Shown: positions 19,370 through 27,722, numbered from the stretch's first letter. The stretch is 60,922 nt of DNA from a bacterium (GCA_017403285.1 JAFQOI010000116.1:1-60922); one strand, 5' to 3'. Numbers and translations: made by a program. Notes: generated by a model not told the origin, from the letters alone.

Positions 19370-20731
19370 TTAAAACGGAAATCTTCCACCTAGATTTTTA
19401 GGTATTTTCATCTTTCCACTTTTAACTTTTTTCTTAATATCAGAAAAACCTTTCATCATTTGACGCATTGAATCAAATTGAGAAATTATCTGATTTACTT
19501 CGTGTATTGGCATTCCACATCCAGCCGCAATCCTGCGTTTCCTAGACGTATTAATCAATGATGGTTTTGCTCTTTCTTCTGGAGTCATACTAGAAATGAA
19601 AGATTCAATTCTCTTCATTTGTTTTTCACCTTCAGACGCAATTAATTCCTTGTTTTCTCTATTAAGCCCAGGAATAGGAAGCATTCCCAAAATATTCTCT
19701 ACAGAACCGAACATCCTCATTTGCTTTTGCATCTTCAAAAAATCATTGTATGAAAACTCGGCTTTTTCCATTTTCTTTTCAAATTCTTTAGCCTGTTTTT
19801 CATCAAAAACTTCTTGCGCTTTTTCAACAAGAGTGACAATATCACCCATTCCAAGAATTCTATCTGCCATCCTCGAAGGATGAAAATCATCAAGAGCATC
19901 AAGTTTTTCACCAGTACCTGTTAACTTTATCGGCTTACCTGAAGAATGAACAACACTTAATGCCGCACCACCTCTAGAATCACCATCTAGTTTTGTAAGA
20001 ACAATACCAGTTATATCAAGTTGAAGATTAAAATTTTCCGCAACACTAACAGCCTGTTGCCCCAGCATAGAGTCAATAACTAATAATTTTTCTTGGGGAT
20101 GAAATGCTCTATCAATAAGCAATAATTCAGCCATCATAGCGTCATCTATTTGAAGTCTACCTGCAGTATCAATGATTACTACATTGTATCCATTTCCTTT
20201 TGCAAATTCGATAGCATCTGATACAATTTTTTGAACATTGGTAACCCCATCTTGAGAATAAACCACAGTATCAGTTTGTTGCCCCAGTGTTTTCAACTGA
20301 GTTATAGCAGCAGGTCTATACACATCAGCAGCAACAAGAAGTGGGTTTTTTCCCATCTTTTTTAATTTAACTGCCAATTTTGCAGCAGATGTTGTTTTAC
20401 CAGAACCTTGCAAACCCAACATCATTATCAAAGAAGGATGTCCATCTAAAACTAATGGGCTATTTTCATTTCCCAATATATTTACCAGTTCATCGTGAAC
20501 TATTTTAATGAACTGTTGAGATGGATTAACTCCATTTAAAACTTCTTCTCCTAATGCCTTTTCTTTAAGAGCAGTCATAAACAATTTAACCACTTTTAAA
20601 CTAACGTCAGCATCTAACAATGCACGTCTTACTTCTCTTAGGACATCGGAAATATTTTCCTCAGTCAAAGAGGTATTTCCTGAGGCTTTTTTTATTATAT
20701 CTTGAAGTTTTTCTGATAAATTATCAAACAT
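19370..20731 (-). CDS. ffh: Signal recognition particle GTPase Ffh
   Basis: 453 residues, standard length. Binds 4.5S RNA and signal sequences of nascent membrane proteins. N domain 1-90; G domain with GLQGSGKTT (106-114), DVYRPAAITQL, D-T-A-G-R, and T-K-L-D-G-D; M domain from about 300, Met-rich, with the RNA-binding SRKRRIAAGCG, where the usual S-G-S-G is C-G. No recognisable ribosome site before the ATG. It is 71 bases after the small FGA-motif gene and 12 bases before the nucleotidyltransferase. The 4.5S RNA gene was not seen. Confidence 0.97.
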   Translation of the reverse strand: MFDNLSEKLQDIIKKASGNTSLTEENISDVLREVRRALLDADVSLKVVKLFMTALKEKALGEEVLNGVNPSQQFIKIVHDELVNILGNENSPLVLDGHPSLIMMLGLQGSGKTTSAAKLAVKLKKMGKNPLLVAADVYRPAAITQLKTLGQQTDTVVYSQDGVTNVQKIVSDAIEFAKGNGYNVVIIDTAGRLQIDDAMMAELLLIDRAFHPQEKLLVIDSMLGQQAVSVAENFNLQLDITGIVLTKLDGDSRGGAALSVVHSSGKPIKLTGTGEKLDALDDFHPSRMADRILGMGDIVTLVEKAQEVFDEKQAKEFEKKMEKAEFSYNDFLKMQKQMRMFGSVENILGMLPIPGLNRENKELIASEGEKQMKRIESFISSMTPEERAKPSLINTSRKRRIAAGCGMPIHEVNQIISQFDSMRQMMKGFSDIKKKVKSGKMKIPKNLGGRFPF

Positions 20732-20802
20732 GATAGTCTAATTTTACTATAAAAACTCTCTTTTTGGCTTGTTTAACACAAATGTTTAAGAATATATAAG
20801 AA

Positions 20803-21219
20803 CTATTTTGTGAAGAATTTAACAAGATTATTCAACCAAGCTGAAAGTGATTCTGTATCTAATTGACCATCTTTCATTTTAATATCATAAGATACTGTAT
20901 TCACTGCTTTTGGAACAGGCAATGTTTCAAGTTTTTTAAATCTATCTTTATCAACAGGAGAATACAACAAGAATGTTTTATTTACATCAAAATCCCTACA
21001 ATCAACAAATAATTCGTCTTCTTTTGGAAGTTTACTTAGAGCTTTTTGAACTGGCTTGCTATCTAAATAATCATTTAATTGCAACAAAGGATCTCTTTTT
21101 GCTTTAATCGCAGCAATTTGCGGATTATAATATGAATTAATATCCTCATTTGTAACTTTACGCGCAAGTGTTGCGCCAAAAGCCTTTGTATATTGATTTC
21201 CGATTGATGATACTTTCAT
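20803..21219 (-). CDS. Small lineage-type protein with N-terminal F-G-A motif
   Basis: 138 residues, not recognised as a named family. Begins MKVSSIGNQYTKAFGATLAR: the short amphipathic start followed by F-G-A resembles the openings of the proteins at 23993-24598 and 24588-25541 (F-K-G). The rest is soluble and charged, with a conserved-looking ELFVDCRDFDVNKTFLLYSP centre that could be a small alpha/beta fold. No signal peptide. GAGGGAA precedes the ATG. It lies between clpP (15-base gap) and ffh, so it should be made together with proteostasis genes. Function unknown. Confidence 0.7.
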   Translation of the reverse strand: MKVSSIGNQYTKAFGATLARKVTNEDINSYYNPQIAAIKAKRDPLLQLNDYLDSKPVQKALSKLPKEDELFVDCRDFDVNKTFLLYSPVDKDRFKKLETLPVPKAVNTVSYDIKMKDGQLDTESLSAWLNNLVKFFTK

Positions 21220-21234
21220 ATTCCCTCTTTTCTG

Positions 21235-21825
21235 TTATATAACTTTATCGATTAAGCCATACTCTACTGCTTCAGCGGCAGACATATAATTATCTCTTTC
21301 AGTATCTGCATATATTTTTTCTATTGTTTGCCCAGTATGCTCAGACAATAAAGTATTTAATTCTTTTTTCATTCTTAAAATTTCTTTTGCTTCAAGTTCA
21401 ATATCTGTTGCTTGCCCTTGTGCTCCGCCTAAAGGTTGGTGAATCATAATTCTTGCACTTGGAAGTGCCATTCTTTTACCTTTTGTTCCAGCAGATAATA
21501 AAAACGCACCCATACTTGCAGCTTCGCCCAAACAAATTGTTGCCACATCTGCTCTAATATGCTTCATTGTGTCATAAATAGCCAGACCTGCCGTTATCAC
21601 ACCTCCAGGACTGTTTATATACATCATTATATCTTTTTCAGGATTTTCACTATCCAAAACCAATAACTGTGCCACTATTGAATTCGCCAGCTCATCATCA
21701 ATTTCTTCACCTAAAAATACAATTCTTTCTCTAAGTAATCTTGAAAAAATATCAAAAGATTTTTCCCCTCTTGATGATGCTTCAATTACTGTTGGTATAT
21801 AACTTAGTACATCTTGTCTATCCAT
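21235..21825 (-). CDS. clpP: ATP-dependent Clp protease proteolytic subunit
   Basis: 196 residues, standard length. Serine peptidase that forms the two-ring barrel used by ClpX/ClpA/ClpC. Catalytic triad visible: Ser104 in [11 protein letters not shown], His129 in [10 protein letters not shown], Asp178 in TERDNYMS; the oxyanion region is [15 protein letters not shown] lies 5 bases before the ATG. First gene of the run clpP / FGA protein / ffh / nucleotidyltransferase / aroF / helicase. No clpX next to it and no trigger factor gene, unlike many bacteria. Confidence 0.97.
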   Translation of the reverse strand: MDRQDVLSYIPTVIEASSRGEKSFDIFSRLLRERIVFLGEEIDDELANSIVAQLLVLDSENPEKDIMMYINSPGGVITAGLAIYDTMKHIRADVATICLGEAASMGAFLLSAGTKGKRMALPSARIMIHQPLGGAQGQATDIELEAKEILRMKKELNTLLSEHTGQTIEKIYADTERDNYMSAAEAVEYGLIDKVI

Positions 21826-21848
21826 AAAAACCTCTATTCTATTACATT

Positions 21849-21877
21849 ATTATATCAAAACTGGGATATTTTACCAA
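21849..21877 (-). promoter_or_regulatory. Promoter of the clpP operon
   Basis: Minus strand: TTGGTA (-35, 21877-21872), exactly 17 bases, TATAAT (-10, 21854-21849); the mRNA would start near 21842, about 17 bases before the ATG. One of the best sigma-70-type matches in the window. Confidence 0.7.
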
Positions 21878-21899
21878 TATCTGATAAAATAGATATGAT

Positions 21900-22436
21900 A
21901 TGAATATGGATGCAGATTTAATTTCATTTGATTTTATGACAGATTTTAATGGTCTAAAAAGACATTATCCCACGGAATTTTATCCATCAGGGGTTTATGA
22001 TGGTGAAAAAAAAGAATACAAGTATGGTCCTGCATCAACAGAATACCCAAATCTTACTCTCCCTTGTAATTTGTACGACAATTTTGGTAATAAAATCTCC
22101 CACGGATACTATATGGTTGTATTATCTCAAGATATGAAAAATCTTGAACTATATCAAAGTAATCAACTAGTTGCAAAAGTGAAAGTTGTTAAACTTGTTG
22201 AAAAAATGTATACACAAGAAGAACTTGAAGAAGAAAATGAAATTATTGGAAGATTAAAAACCGCAATAGAAAAGAAAAAACTTCAAAAGTATAGAAAAGC
22301 AGAAGAGGATTTAATTGCTTTTAAAGAAAGGGCTAAAGCCGAATCTTTCGCTGAAATTTTTGATTCTGGTAAAGGTTACTACATTCTGAAATATAAATTT
22401 AACGGAAAATATGCAACTGGGATAATACAAAAATAA
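21900..22436 (+). CDS. Hypothetical protein with beta-rich head and coiled-coil middle
   Basis: 178 residues, not recognised. Residues 1-105 are rich in aromatic and beta-type stretches (FYPSGVYDGEKKEYKYGPAS, GYYMVVLSQDMKNLELYQSN); 108-150 is a charged helix likely to form a coiled coil; a short beta tail (KGYYILKYKFNGKYATG) ends it. No signal or membrane part. No ribosome site is seen; a TAAAAT at 21885-21890 would start an almost leaderless mRNA (inference). It lies 44 bases before the FlhA-C-like gene on the same strand, so the two may work together. Confidence 0.7.
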   Translation: MNMDADLISFDFMTDFNGLKRHYPTEFYPSGVYDGEKKEYKYGPASTEYPNLTLPCNLYDNFGNKISHGYYMVVLSQDMKNLELYQSNQLVAKVKVVKLVEKMYTQEELEEENEIIGRLKTAIEKKKLQKYRKAEEDLIAFKERAKAESFAEIFDSGKGYYILKYKFNGKYATGIIQK

Positions 22437-22480
22437 CAATATATGATATTATTAGTCTATCGGCAAAATGAGGATTTAAT

Positions 22481-23944
22481 ATGTATAGACCTACAAAAAA
22501 CATTTATACAATAAGAACTTCCCCTTTTAATGACAATGAAAAATTAGAAGCACTTCTAAATGAAATGTCAAATGATGGGTGGGATGTTTATTCAATCCAA
22601 GAAATAGAAAATGATGACGGTATTTTCTATAATTGCATATTCATAAAAGAAACCGAAAATGAAGATACTTCCTTTGATGAAACTTCTGATTTGTTAAATT
22701 TCAAATCTAGAATTGAACGTATAATAAATCCAGAACTTGACCCTTATGAAACTTGTGTTGATATTCAAAAGAAAATAAAAGAAAAAAGAATTAGAATGGC
22801 ACAAGTTAAAGCATTGATAGATGAAACATCAGAAGACGCTAGAACAATGCTAAATAATGAAATTTCAAAATTAATTGACGAAGTAGACGAACTAAAACGC
22901 CAATTGTCAAAAGTGATTACTCCAGATATTATGGAGAAAAAACTGGGCGAACAAAAAATCACACTCTCAATTTCTGAAGAACTTATTGATATTCTTGATA
23001 ATGATAATGAGTTTAATATTCTATCAAGGATAGTTTTAATAAGACAAAATTTAACAGATTCTCTAGGCTACATAATCCCTAAAATCAAGATTGAAATCGA
23101 TGATGCACTTGAAGAAAACGAATTTTCTATAAAAGTCAGAGGTATCACTGCATTCAAAGCAAAAGCATATAACTCTCACACTATGTTCTTCAAAGATGAA
23201 CTCAATATTGAAAAGTTGCCAAAAGATTCAATAGAAGAAATTGATCCTACAACAAATCTAAAAACATTATGGATTGATACAGAATTTGCAAAAGATTTCT
23301 GGGCAAAAGGATTTGATACTACTGACTATATTGCAAAAGTAATTGAACATACAGTTACTAAGTATATAGATGACCTTTTTGATTATTCTGACATCAATAG
23401 ATATATTGAAATTGTTGGAAATCAAAACCTATACTTAATAGAAAATATCATTCCAGACTATATCTCTGTTGCAGAATTAAAATATATCCTAACAAGCCTT
23501 ATAAAAGAAAAAGTTTCAATTAAAGATATCGTTTATATCTTTGAAAAAATAAATGATTTTTCTGACGAAACCGATAAAGAAGAACTTTTAGAAAGAATTA
23601 GAATTTCTTTAGCTAGACAAATATCAAATTCTTTGGCTGAGGAGGAAAGCAAAACAATTTATGCTTACGAATTATCCGAAAAAAGTTTGGAATCATTTGC
23701 CGGCGAAAAATCAGACGATGAAGTAATAAAAATCGAAAGCAACAAAATCGAAGAAGTAATAAAACATATAAAAGAAAAAGTGGCTAAATTCAGCCCCGAT
23801 TCAAAAGAAGTCGTTATCATAGCTCCAAGGAAAATTAGACATTTAATTTTCTTGATTCTTTCTCAAATGTTGCCAAACGTAAGGGTTGTTGCAAGAGAAG
23901 AACTAATCTTTGATTATCCACTTCAAATTATAAGCCGTATATAA
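22481..23944 (+). CDS. Soluble FlhA C-terminal (FHIPEP cytoplasmic) domain protein with DUF4177-like N-terminus
   Basis: 487 residues with no membrane helix. Residues 1-58 look like DUF4177 (KLEALLNEMSNDGWDVYSI, then a strand ending C-I-F-I-K-E). Residues 66-145 are a charged coiled coil. Residues about 155-487 follow the order of the FlhA/SctV cytoplasmic domain: LSRIVLIRQNLTDSLGYIIP (181-200), NEFSIKVRGITAFKAKAY (213-230), LWIDTEFAKD, VIEHTVTKYIDDLF, LIENIIPDYISVAEL, LIKEKVSIKDIVYIFEKIND, LERIRISLARQIS, VVIIAPRKIRHLIFLIL. In flagella this domain forms the nine-fold ring that receives export substrates. Here the eight membrane helices are replaced by a different N-terminus. GAGGA precedes the ATG. 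Family by remembered consensus; role unknown. Confidence 0.75.
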   Translation: MYRPTKNIYTIRTSPFNDNEKLEALLNEMSNDGWDVYSIQEIENDDGIFYNCIFIKETENEDTSFDETSDLLNFKSRIERIINPELDPYETCVDIQKKIKEKRIRMAQVKALIDETSEDARTMLNNEISKLIDEVDELKRQLSKVITPDIMEKKLGEQKITLSISEELIDILDNDNEFNILSRIVLIRQNLTDSLGYIIPKIKIEIDDALEENEFSIKVRGITAFKAKAYNSHTMFFKDELNIEKLPKDSIEEIDPTTNLKTLWIDTEFAKDFWAKGFDTTDYIAKVIEHTVTKYIDDLFDYSDINRYIEIVGNQNLYLIENIIPDYISVAELKYILTSLIKEKVSIKDIVYIFEKINDFSDETDKEELLERIRISLARQISNSLAEEESKTIYAYELSEKSLESFAGEKSDDEVIKIESNKIEEVIKHIKEKVAKFSPDSKEVVIIAPRKIRHLIFLILSQMLPNVRVVAREELIFDYPLQIISRI

Positions 23945-23946
23945 AC

Positions 23947-23978
23947 AAAAATGGAGGTAGGTGTCTACCTCCATTTTT
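23947..23978. terminator. Bidirectional rho-independent terminator
   Basis: Arms AAAAATGGAGGTAG (23947-23960) and CTACCTCCATTTTT (23965-23978), loop GTGT. It lies 3 bases after the FlhA-C-like gene and 15 before the end of the convergent membrane protein gene. Confidence 0.9.
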
Positions 23979-23992
23979 TAAAAGAACATTAT

Positions 23993-24598
23993 TTATTTTT
24001 TTGCTTCTGCTTTTTCAGCCCCTTTTTCTTTATTAAAGAATTTTGAACTCAATTTGTTAGCAAGTGGAGTAATTAATACAGGTCCTAAATATCTGTATAT
24101 CAAACCAAATACTACGATTGTTTTAAGTTTGCTCATTCCTGATTTGAATGCTTCAACATTTTCAATTTTACTGTAGAATTCCTTATGTTTATCCGCACTC
24201 ATAAAATTATCAGTGATTTTAGACACTGCTTTAGAAACTTTATCATCAAGCAAGTAAGCACCTGCTGCAGACACGCCTAATGTTAATGTATCGTTGATTA
24301 ACATTTGTGGTTTTTGTTCTTTGTCAATTTTCTTATTTCTTAAAGTATTTATCATATAAAAACCAGATAATAAAATACTTTCTGCCACCATCAAATGAGT
24401 AAATGTTTTATTTGAATTACTAAATTTATTAATAAGTTTTTGGAACCCATTTTTTGAAGCAACTTTAGAATAAAAATTAGAAAGTCCATTAACAACTGGC
24501 TCAGGTGTGAATCCTTTAAAAGAAGGCTGTGCTTGTTGTTTGTTTACCGAAGGATTTCTTCTTATATTATTGTTTGGAGTTATAGCACTAATTTGCAT
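23993..24598 (-). CDS. Small membrane protein with N-terminal F-K-G motif
   Basis: 201 residues from ATG 24598, which has a strong GGAGGTG site 6 bases upstream; longer frames ignore it. Begins MQISAITPNNNIRRN and reaches P-S-F-K-G near residue 27. Three hydrophobic segments: about 71-89 (HLMVAESILLSGFYMINTL), 104-119 and 163-182 (VVFGLIYRYLGPVLITPL). Its start overlaps the stop of the upstream gene by 11 bases (24588-24598), so translation is coupled. Both proteins share the layout F-K-G, V-A-E membrane segment, second membrane segment, amphipathic spacer, final membrane helix, which suggests distant paralogues. Not a named family to me. Confidence 0.75.
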   Translation of the reverse strand: MQISAITPNNNIRRNPSVNKQQAQPSFKGFTPEPVVNGLSNFYSKVASKNGFQKLINKFSNSNKTFTHLMVAESILLSGFYMINTLRNKKIDKEQKPQMLINDTLTLGVSAAGAYLLDDKVSKAVSKITDNFMSADKHKEFYSKIENVEAFKSGMSKLKTIVVFGLIYRYLGPVLITPLANKLSSKFFNKEKGAEKAEAKK

Positions 24599-25541
24599 TT
24601 TTTGACACCTCCGTAAAAGCATTAAATAATTCTTTTTCTTTATCAGTTTGGAATACGTTATAATTTAACATCACTTGAGGATTTTGCTCAGGAGCAACCG
24701 GTTTTTTGGCTGGTTTCTTTAATCCCAACATATTAAGAATTATTGGAACCATTGCAATTGTGATCATTGCTCTTATCGGCATAAACACTGGTTGGAACAA
24801 TTTAGTTAAAACATTTTTTGTAGTGTCTTTGTAATTATTTATAACTCTTTGTTCTTTTAACGCTTTTTGAATATCATCTAAAAACTCAGGTGCTTTTTCT
24901 GCTACCTTTTGAGTAAATGCCTTTTGAGATTCTGCACCTTTTTTAGCGAATGATTTTATGTCGATTTTGCCTGTATCTTTTATTAATTTTGAAACCCAAG
25001 ATACAAGTTCTTCATCAGCGTTTGTTTCTGTAAGTTTTTTAAGTGCCTCAATACCTTTATTTACAACTTCTTGAGATTTCGCTCTCATTTCAGAAGGCAT
25101 TTCAAATACTTTGTTTTCACCTGCTTTTTTAATTGCTGCTGCAATTGGAGTTCCGATGAGAGCAGTTGTGCCTAAACCAACAACACCAGATGAAACTGAC
25201 TTCGCTGCTTGGTATGAACATTTCTCTTTTTCCTGCTCAGTTCTTGCAGTAGCCATAATAGTTGCTGGTCTTAATCCGCAAGTAATAATTATTGCAAACA
25301 ACGCCTCTGCAACTAAAGGGTTACTTGATGCAAATGTTGCAATCTTGTGCAACATTGGAGCACCTCCCTTGAAACTCACACGACCATCAGAATTATTCCT
25401 GATGGTCGTGTTTATTTGATTTAAATTTTCTCGCTCTGCTCTGTTATGTTCGTACGCATTCCTTCTCTCTCTTGGCGCCGAACCTTTCGTGTTTTCCGCC
25501 CTAGTGTAACTATTAATAGGTTTTATAGAATTGACTAGCAT
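24588..25541 (-). CDS. Membrane protein with N-terminal F-K-G-G motif, partner of the next gene
   Basis: 317 residues. A basic, polar start (MLVNSIKPINSYTRAENT; many Arg/Asn) leads to R-V-S-F-K-G-G near residue 58. Hydrophobic segments follow at about 75-100 (VAEALFAIIITCGLRPATIM), 115-135 (SSGVVGLGTTALIGTPIAA) and 265-282 (MITIAMVPIILNML); between them lies a 120-residue charged helical region. No signal peptide. The codons just before F-K-G-G contain a 13-base-pair hairpin (25378-25411). First gene of a two-gene unit. I think the family is restricted to the Gastranaerophilales-like lineage; function unknown. Confidence 0.75.
   Translation of the reverse strand: MLVNSIKPINSYTRAENTKGSAPRERRNAYEHNRAERENLNQINTTIRNNSDGRVSFKGGAPMLHKIATFASSNPLVAEALFAIIITCGLRPATIMATARTEQEKEKCSYQAAKSVSSGVVGLGTTALIGTPIAAAIKKAGENKVFEMPSEMRAKSQEVVNKGIEALKKLTETNADEELVSWVSKLIKDTGKIDIKSFAKKGAESQKAFTQKVAEKAPEFLDDIQKALKEQRVINNYKDTTKNVLTKLFQPVFMPIRAMITIAMVPIILNMLGLKKPAKKPVAPEQNPQVMLNYNVFQTDKEKELFNAFTEVSKNAN
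25378..25411 (-). repeat. Intragenic inverted repeat
   Basis: ACACGACCATCAG (25378-25390) and CTGATGGTCGTGT (25399-25411) are perfect complements with an 8-base loop. It lies inside the coding region, over the codons for S-D-G-R-V just before the F-K-G-G motif. No T run follows on either strand, so it is not a standard terminator; it may shape or stabilise the mRNA. Confidence 0.6.
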
Positions 25542-25766
25542 AATTTCTTTCTACTACTTTCTACAAATTCTTCTACATTTATTCCAAAACTGCTAAAAAT
25601 AAAATTTGCTATTTGGAAGTCATAATCATAACAAAAAAATTCATGCTTTTTTTAACTATTTTTCTATTTCATTCCTTTTTCCTTATTCCATCTAACTTTC
25701 AACAATAAAATTTATCTTAAAAAAACTTAACAAAGCAATTTCATTATTTTTTTATTTTAAAACAAA
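25542..25766. other. AT-rich intergenic region without a gene
   Basis: About 225 bases, nearly all A and T, between the F-K-G-G membrane protein gene (start at 25541) and the aminopeptidase terminator. It should hold the promoter of the membrane protein pair, but several weak -10-like boxes compete and I cannot choose one. No ORF with a ribosome site, RNA gene or long dyad seen. Confidence 0.5.
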
Positions 25767-25796
25767 AAATCCAACAGCATTGATACTGTTGGATTT
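25767..25796 (-). terminator. Rho-independent terminator of the lpx-aminopeptidase operon
   Basis: Stem AAATCCAACAG (25767-25777) / CTGTTGGATTT (25786-25796), 8-base loop; on the minus strand it is followed by TTTTTTGTTTT. It lies 17 bases after the aminopeptidase stop. Confidence 0.9.
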
Positions 25797-25812
25797 CAAA
25801 CATTTTCATTTT

Positions 25813-26916
25813 TTATATTAAAAATTTCCCATCTTGATAAATTAGCACATCATCAGCATATAACATGCCACCATTTTTCATGTTTTTAATCAAATCCCAA
25901 TGAAGCCCTGAAACATTTTTCCCTCCTGTTTCAGGATAAGATGCACCAACTGCCATGTGAATTGAACCACCAATTTTTTCATCAAATAATATATTACCAG
26001 TTACATCTTGAACCATTTCATTGGTACCAATTGCTATTTCACCAACAAATCTAGAACCCTCATCCATATCAAGCATGCTAATTAAGAATTCTTCTCCTTT
26101 TTCTGCTTTTGCATCTACAACCTTACCATTTTCAAGGGTTAATAATACTTTTTGTGCTTCATTACCTCTATATATTTGAGGAAAATCAAAATATATTTGC
26201 CCATTTGCACTATCCTCTATAGGAGAAGTATAAACTTCACCATCTGGGAAATTATAATTTCCAGCACAACTTTTCCATATTCTACCTGATGTATTAAATG
26301 TAATATCTGTCTTATCACCGACAATTCTTATTTTTGATTTTGAATTAAGATACTCTGCTATTTTTTCTTGTTTTTCGCCTATTTCACGCCATTTAGAAAC
26401 CGGATCATCAAGATGAAGATAACAAGCCTTAATTAAAAACTCAGTATATTCATCCAATGACATTTTTGCTTCTTGAGCAAGTGCATTTGTTGGGAAATCG
26501 GCAATTACCCACTTAGCATCTTTTTCCGCAGATCTTTGCATCAAAAGTGCAGACAAATGTTTTGCCGCACTTGAGCGCTTTGCCATTTTCTTAGAATCAC
26601 TTCTCGCCATATTTTTTACGTTCAATGGTGCACCTATGGAAATCATATTTTTTGCTTGTTTATACTCGATTTCTGTCATAGGGTCAATGTATTCAAGTTG
26701 TTCATCTGTTGCGTTTTTTATAAAAACTTCACTTAAACCCTCAACTCCCATTCTAACAACAGGATGGCCACCTCTTAAAAGAACTTGTTTATATATCTCT
26801 TTAACAAGTGGTTGAGATTGATAAGAATCCGTTCTTATTATTGTAAGTTCACCTTTTTGGACATCTACAGAATATTCAACTAAAACCTTTGCGTATTTTT
26901 CCCACAAATTATTCAT
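25813..26916 (-). CDS. M29-family metallo-aminopeptidase (thermophilic aminopeptidase/AmpS type)
   Basis: 367 residues, the usual length. Dimetal peptidase that removes N-terminal residues in the cytoplasm. Landmarks: LVKEIYKQVLLRGGHPVVRM in the N-domain, FPDGEVYTSPIEDSANGQI (catalytic Glu block), FVGEIAIGTN (metal Glu), SIHMAVGASYPETGG and SGLHWDLIKNM with His/Asp ligands, and MLYADDVLIYQDGKFL at the end. Located 2 bases after lpxA on one transcript; the link to lipid A may be only positional. Ends before a clear terminator. Confidence 0.92.
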   Translation of the reverse strand: MNNLWEKYAKVLVEYSVDVQKGELTIIRTDSYQSQPLVKEIYKQVLLRGGHPVVRMGVEGLSEVFIKNATDEQLEYIDPMTEIEYKQAKNMISIGAPLNVKNMARSDSKKMAKRSSAAKHLSALLMQRSAEKDAKWVIADFPTNALAQEAKMSLDEYTEFLIKACYLHLDDPVSKWREIGEKQEKIAEYLNSKSKIRIVGDKTDITFNTSGRIWKSCAGNYNFPDGEVYTSPIEDSANGQIYFDFPQIYRGNEAQKVLLTLENGKVVDAKAEKGEEFLISMLDMDEGSRFVGEIAIGTNEMVQDVTGNILFDEKIGGSIHMAVGASYPETGGKNVSGLHWDLIKNMKNGGMLYADDVLIYQDGKFLI

Positions 26917-26918
26917 AT

Positions 26919-27722
26919 TTATTCCTCTTCACCAGATGAACTTCCATATCTTCCCAAATATATTCCCCTTTTAGAGGTTCTTATAAATTCTACTAAACGA
27001 ATGATATTTTTATCATTAGGATATTCTTCCTCGAGTTTATTTGCAACATTAGTTAAAGTCATCGTCCTTGACTGAATTAATCTATAAGCATTTCTAAGGT
27101 TTAACAATTCTTCCTTAGAAAATCCTCTACGTTTCAAACCAACAACATTTGCGCCATAAAGAGAGGCAGGATATCCACCTGCTTTTGCAAATGGAGGTAT
27201 ATCCATTCTTGCACCAGAGAAGCCAGAAACAATTGCATATTCGCCTATTCTTATATTTTGATGATATACGCTCATTCCACCTAAAAATGAACCTTTACAA
27301 ACATGCACATGACCACCTATTGTAGCAAGGTTTGCAAATATTACTTCATCTTCAACCACACAATTATGTGCAACGTGGCTTGACGCCATAAACAAGCATC
27401 TATCTCCAACTTTTGTAATAGCACCATCATCCCCAGCCGCACGATTAATTGTAACATATTCTTTAATCATACAATTTTTGCCAATAACAACTTTTGTTCT
27501 TTGCCCTTTATAGCTCAAATCTTGAGGAGGGGTTCCAATACTTGCAAATGGAGAAATAACAGTACCATCTCCTATTTCACAAAACTCAAGATATGCACTT
27601 GCCATTATTTTTACATTTTCACCAAGGACAACACCTTCTCCGATTACAACATTGGGTCCTATTTCACAACTTGCAGGAATAATTGCGTCTTCTGCAATAA
27701 TTGCTGTTTTATGAATTGCCAT
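26919..27722 (-). CDS. lpxA: Acyl-ACP--UDP-N-acetylglucosamine O-acyltransferase
   Basis: First step of lipid A synthesis, transferring a hydroxyacyl chain to UDP-GlcNAc. 267 residues from ATG 27722, which has AGGAGAA 5 bases upstream; the longer frame reaches back into fabZ. Left-handed beta-helix with hexapeptide repeats (ILPASCEIGPNVVIGEGVVLG-type turns), catalytic His region ASSHVAHNCVVED, NLATIGGHV, GGMSVYHQNIRIG and FSGARMDIPPFA; the C-terminal helices (KRRGFSKEELLNLRNAY) are those of LpxA. Gene order lpxD-lpxC-fabZ-lpxA; lpxB is not present here. Confidence 0.95.
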   Translation of the reverse strand: MAIHKTAIIAEDAIIPASCEIGPNVVIGEGVVLGENVKIMASAYLEFCEIGDGTVISPFASIGTPPQDLSYKGQRTKVVIGKNCMIKEYVTINRAAGDDGAITKVGDRCLFMASSHVAHNCVVEDEVIFANLATIGGHVHVCKGSFLGGMSVYHQNIRIGEYAIVSGFSGARMDIPPFAKAGGYPASLYGANVVGLKRRGFSKEELLNLRNAYRLIQSRTMTLTNVANKLEEEYPNDKNIIRLVEFIRTSKRGIYLGRYGSSSGEEE

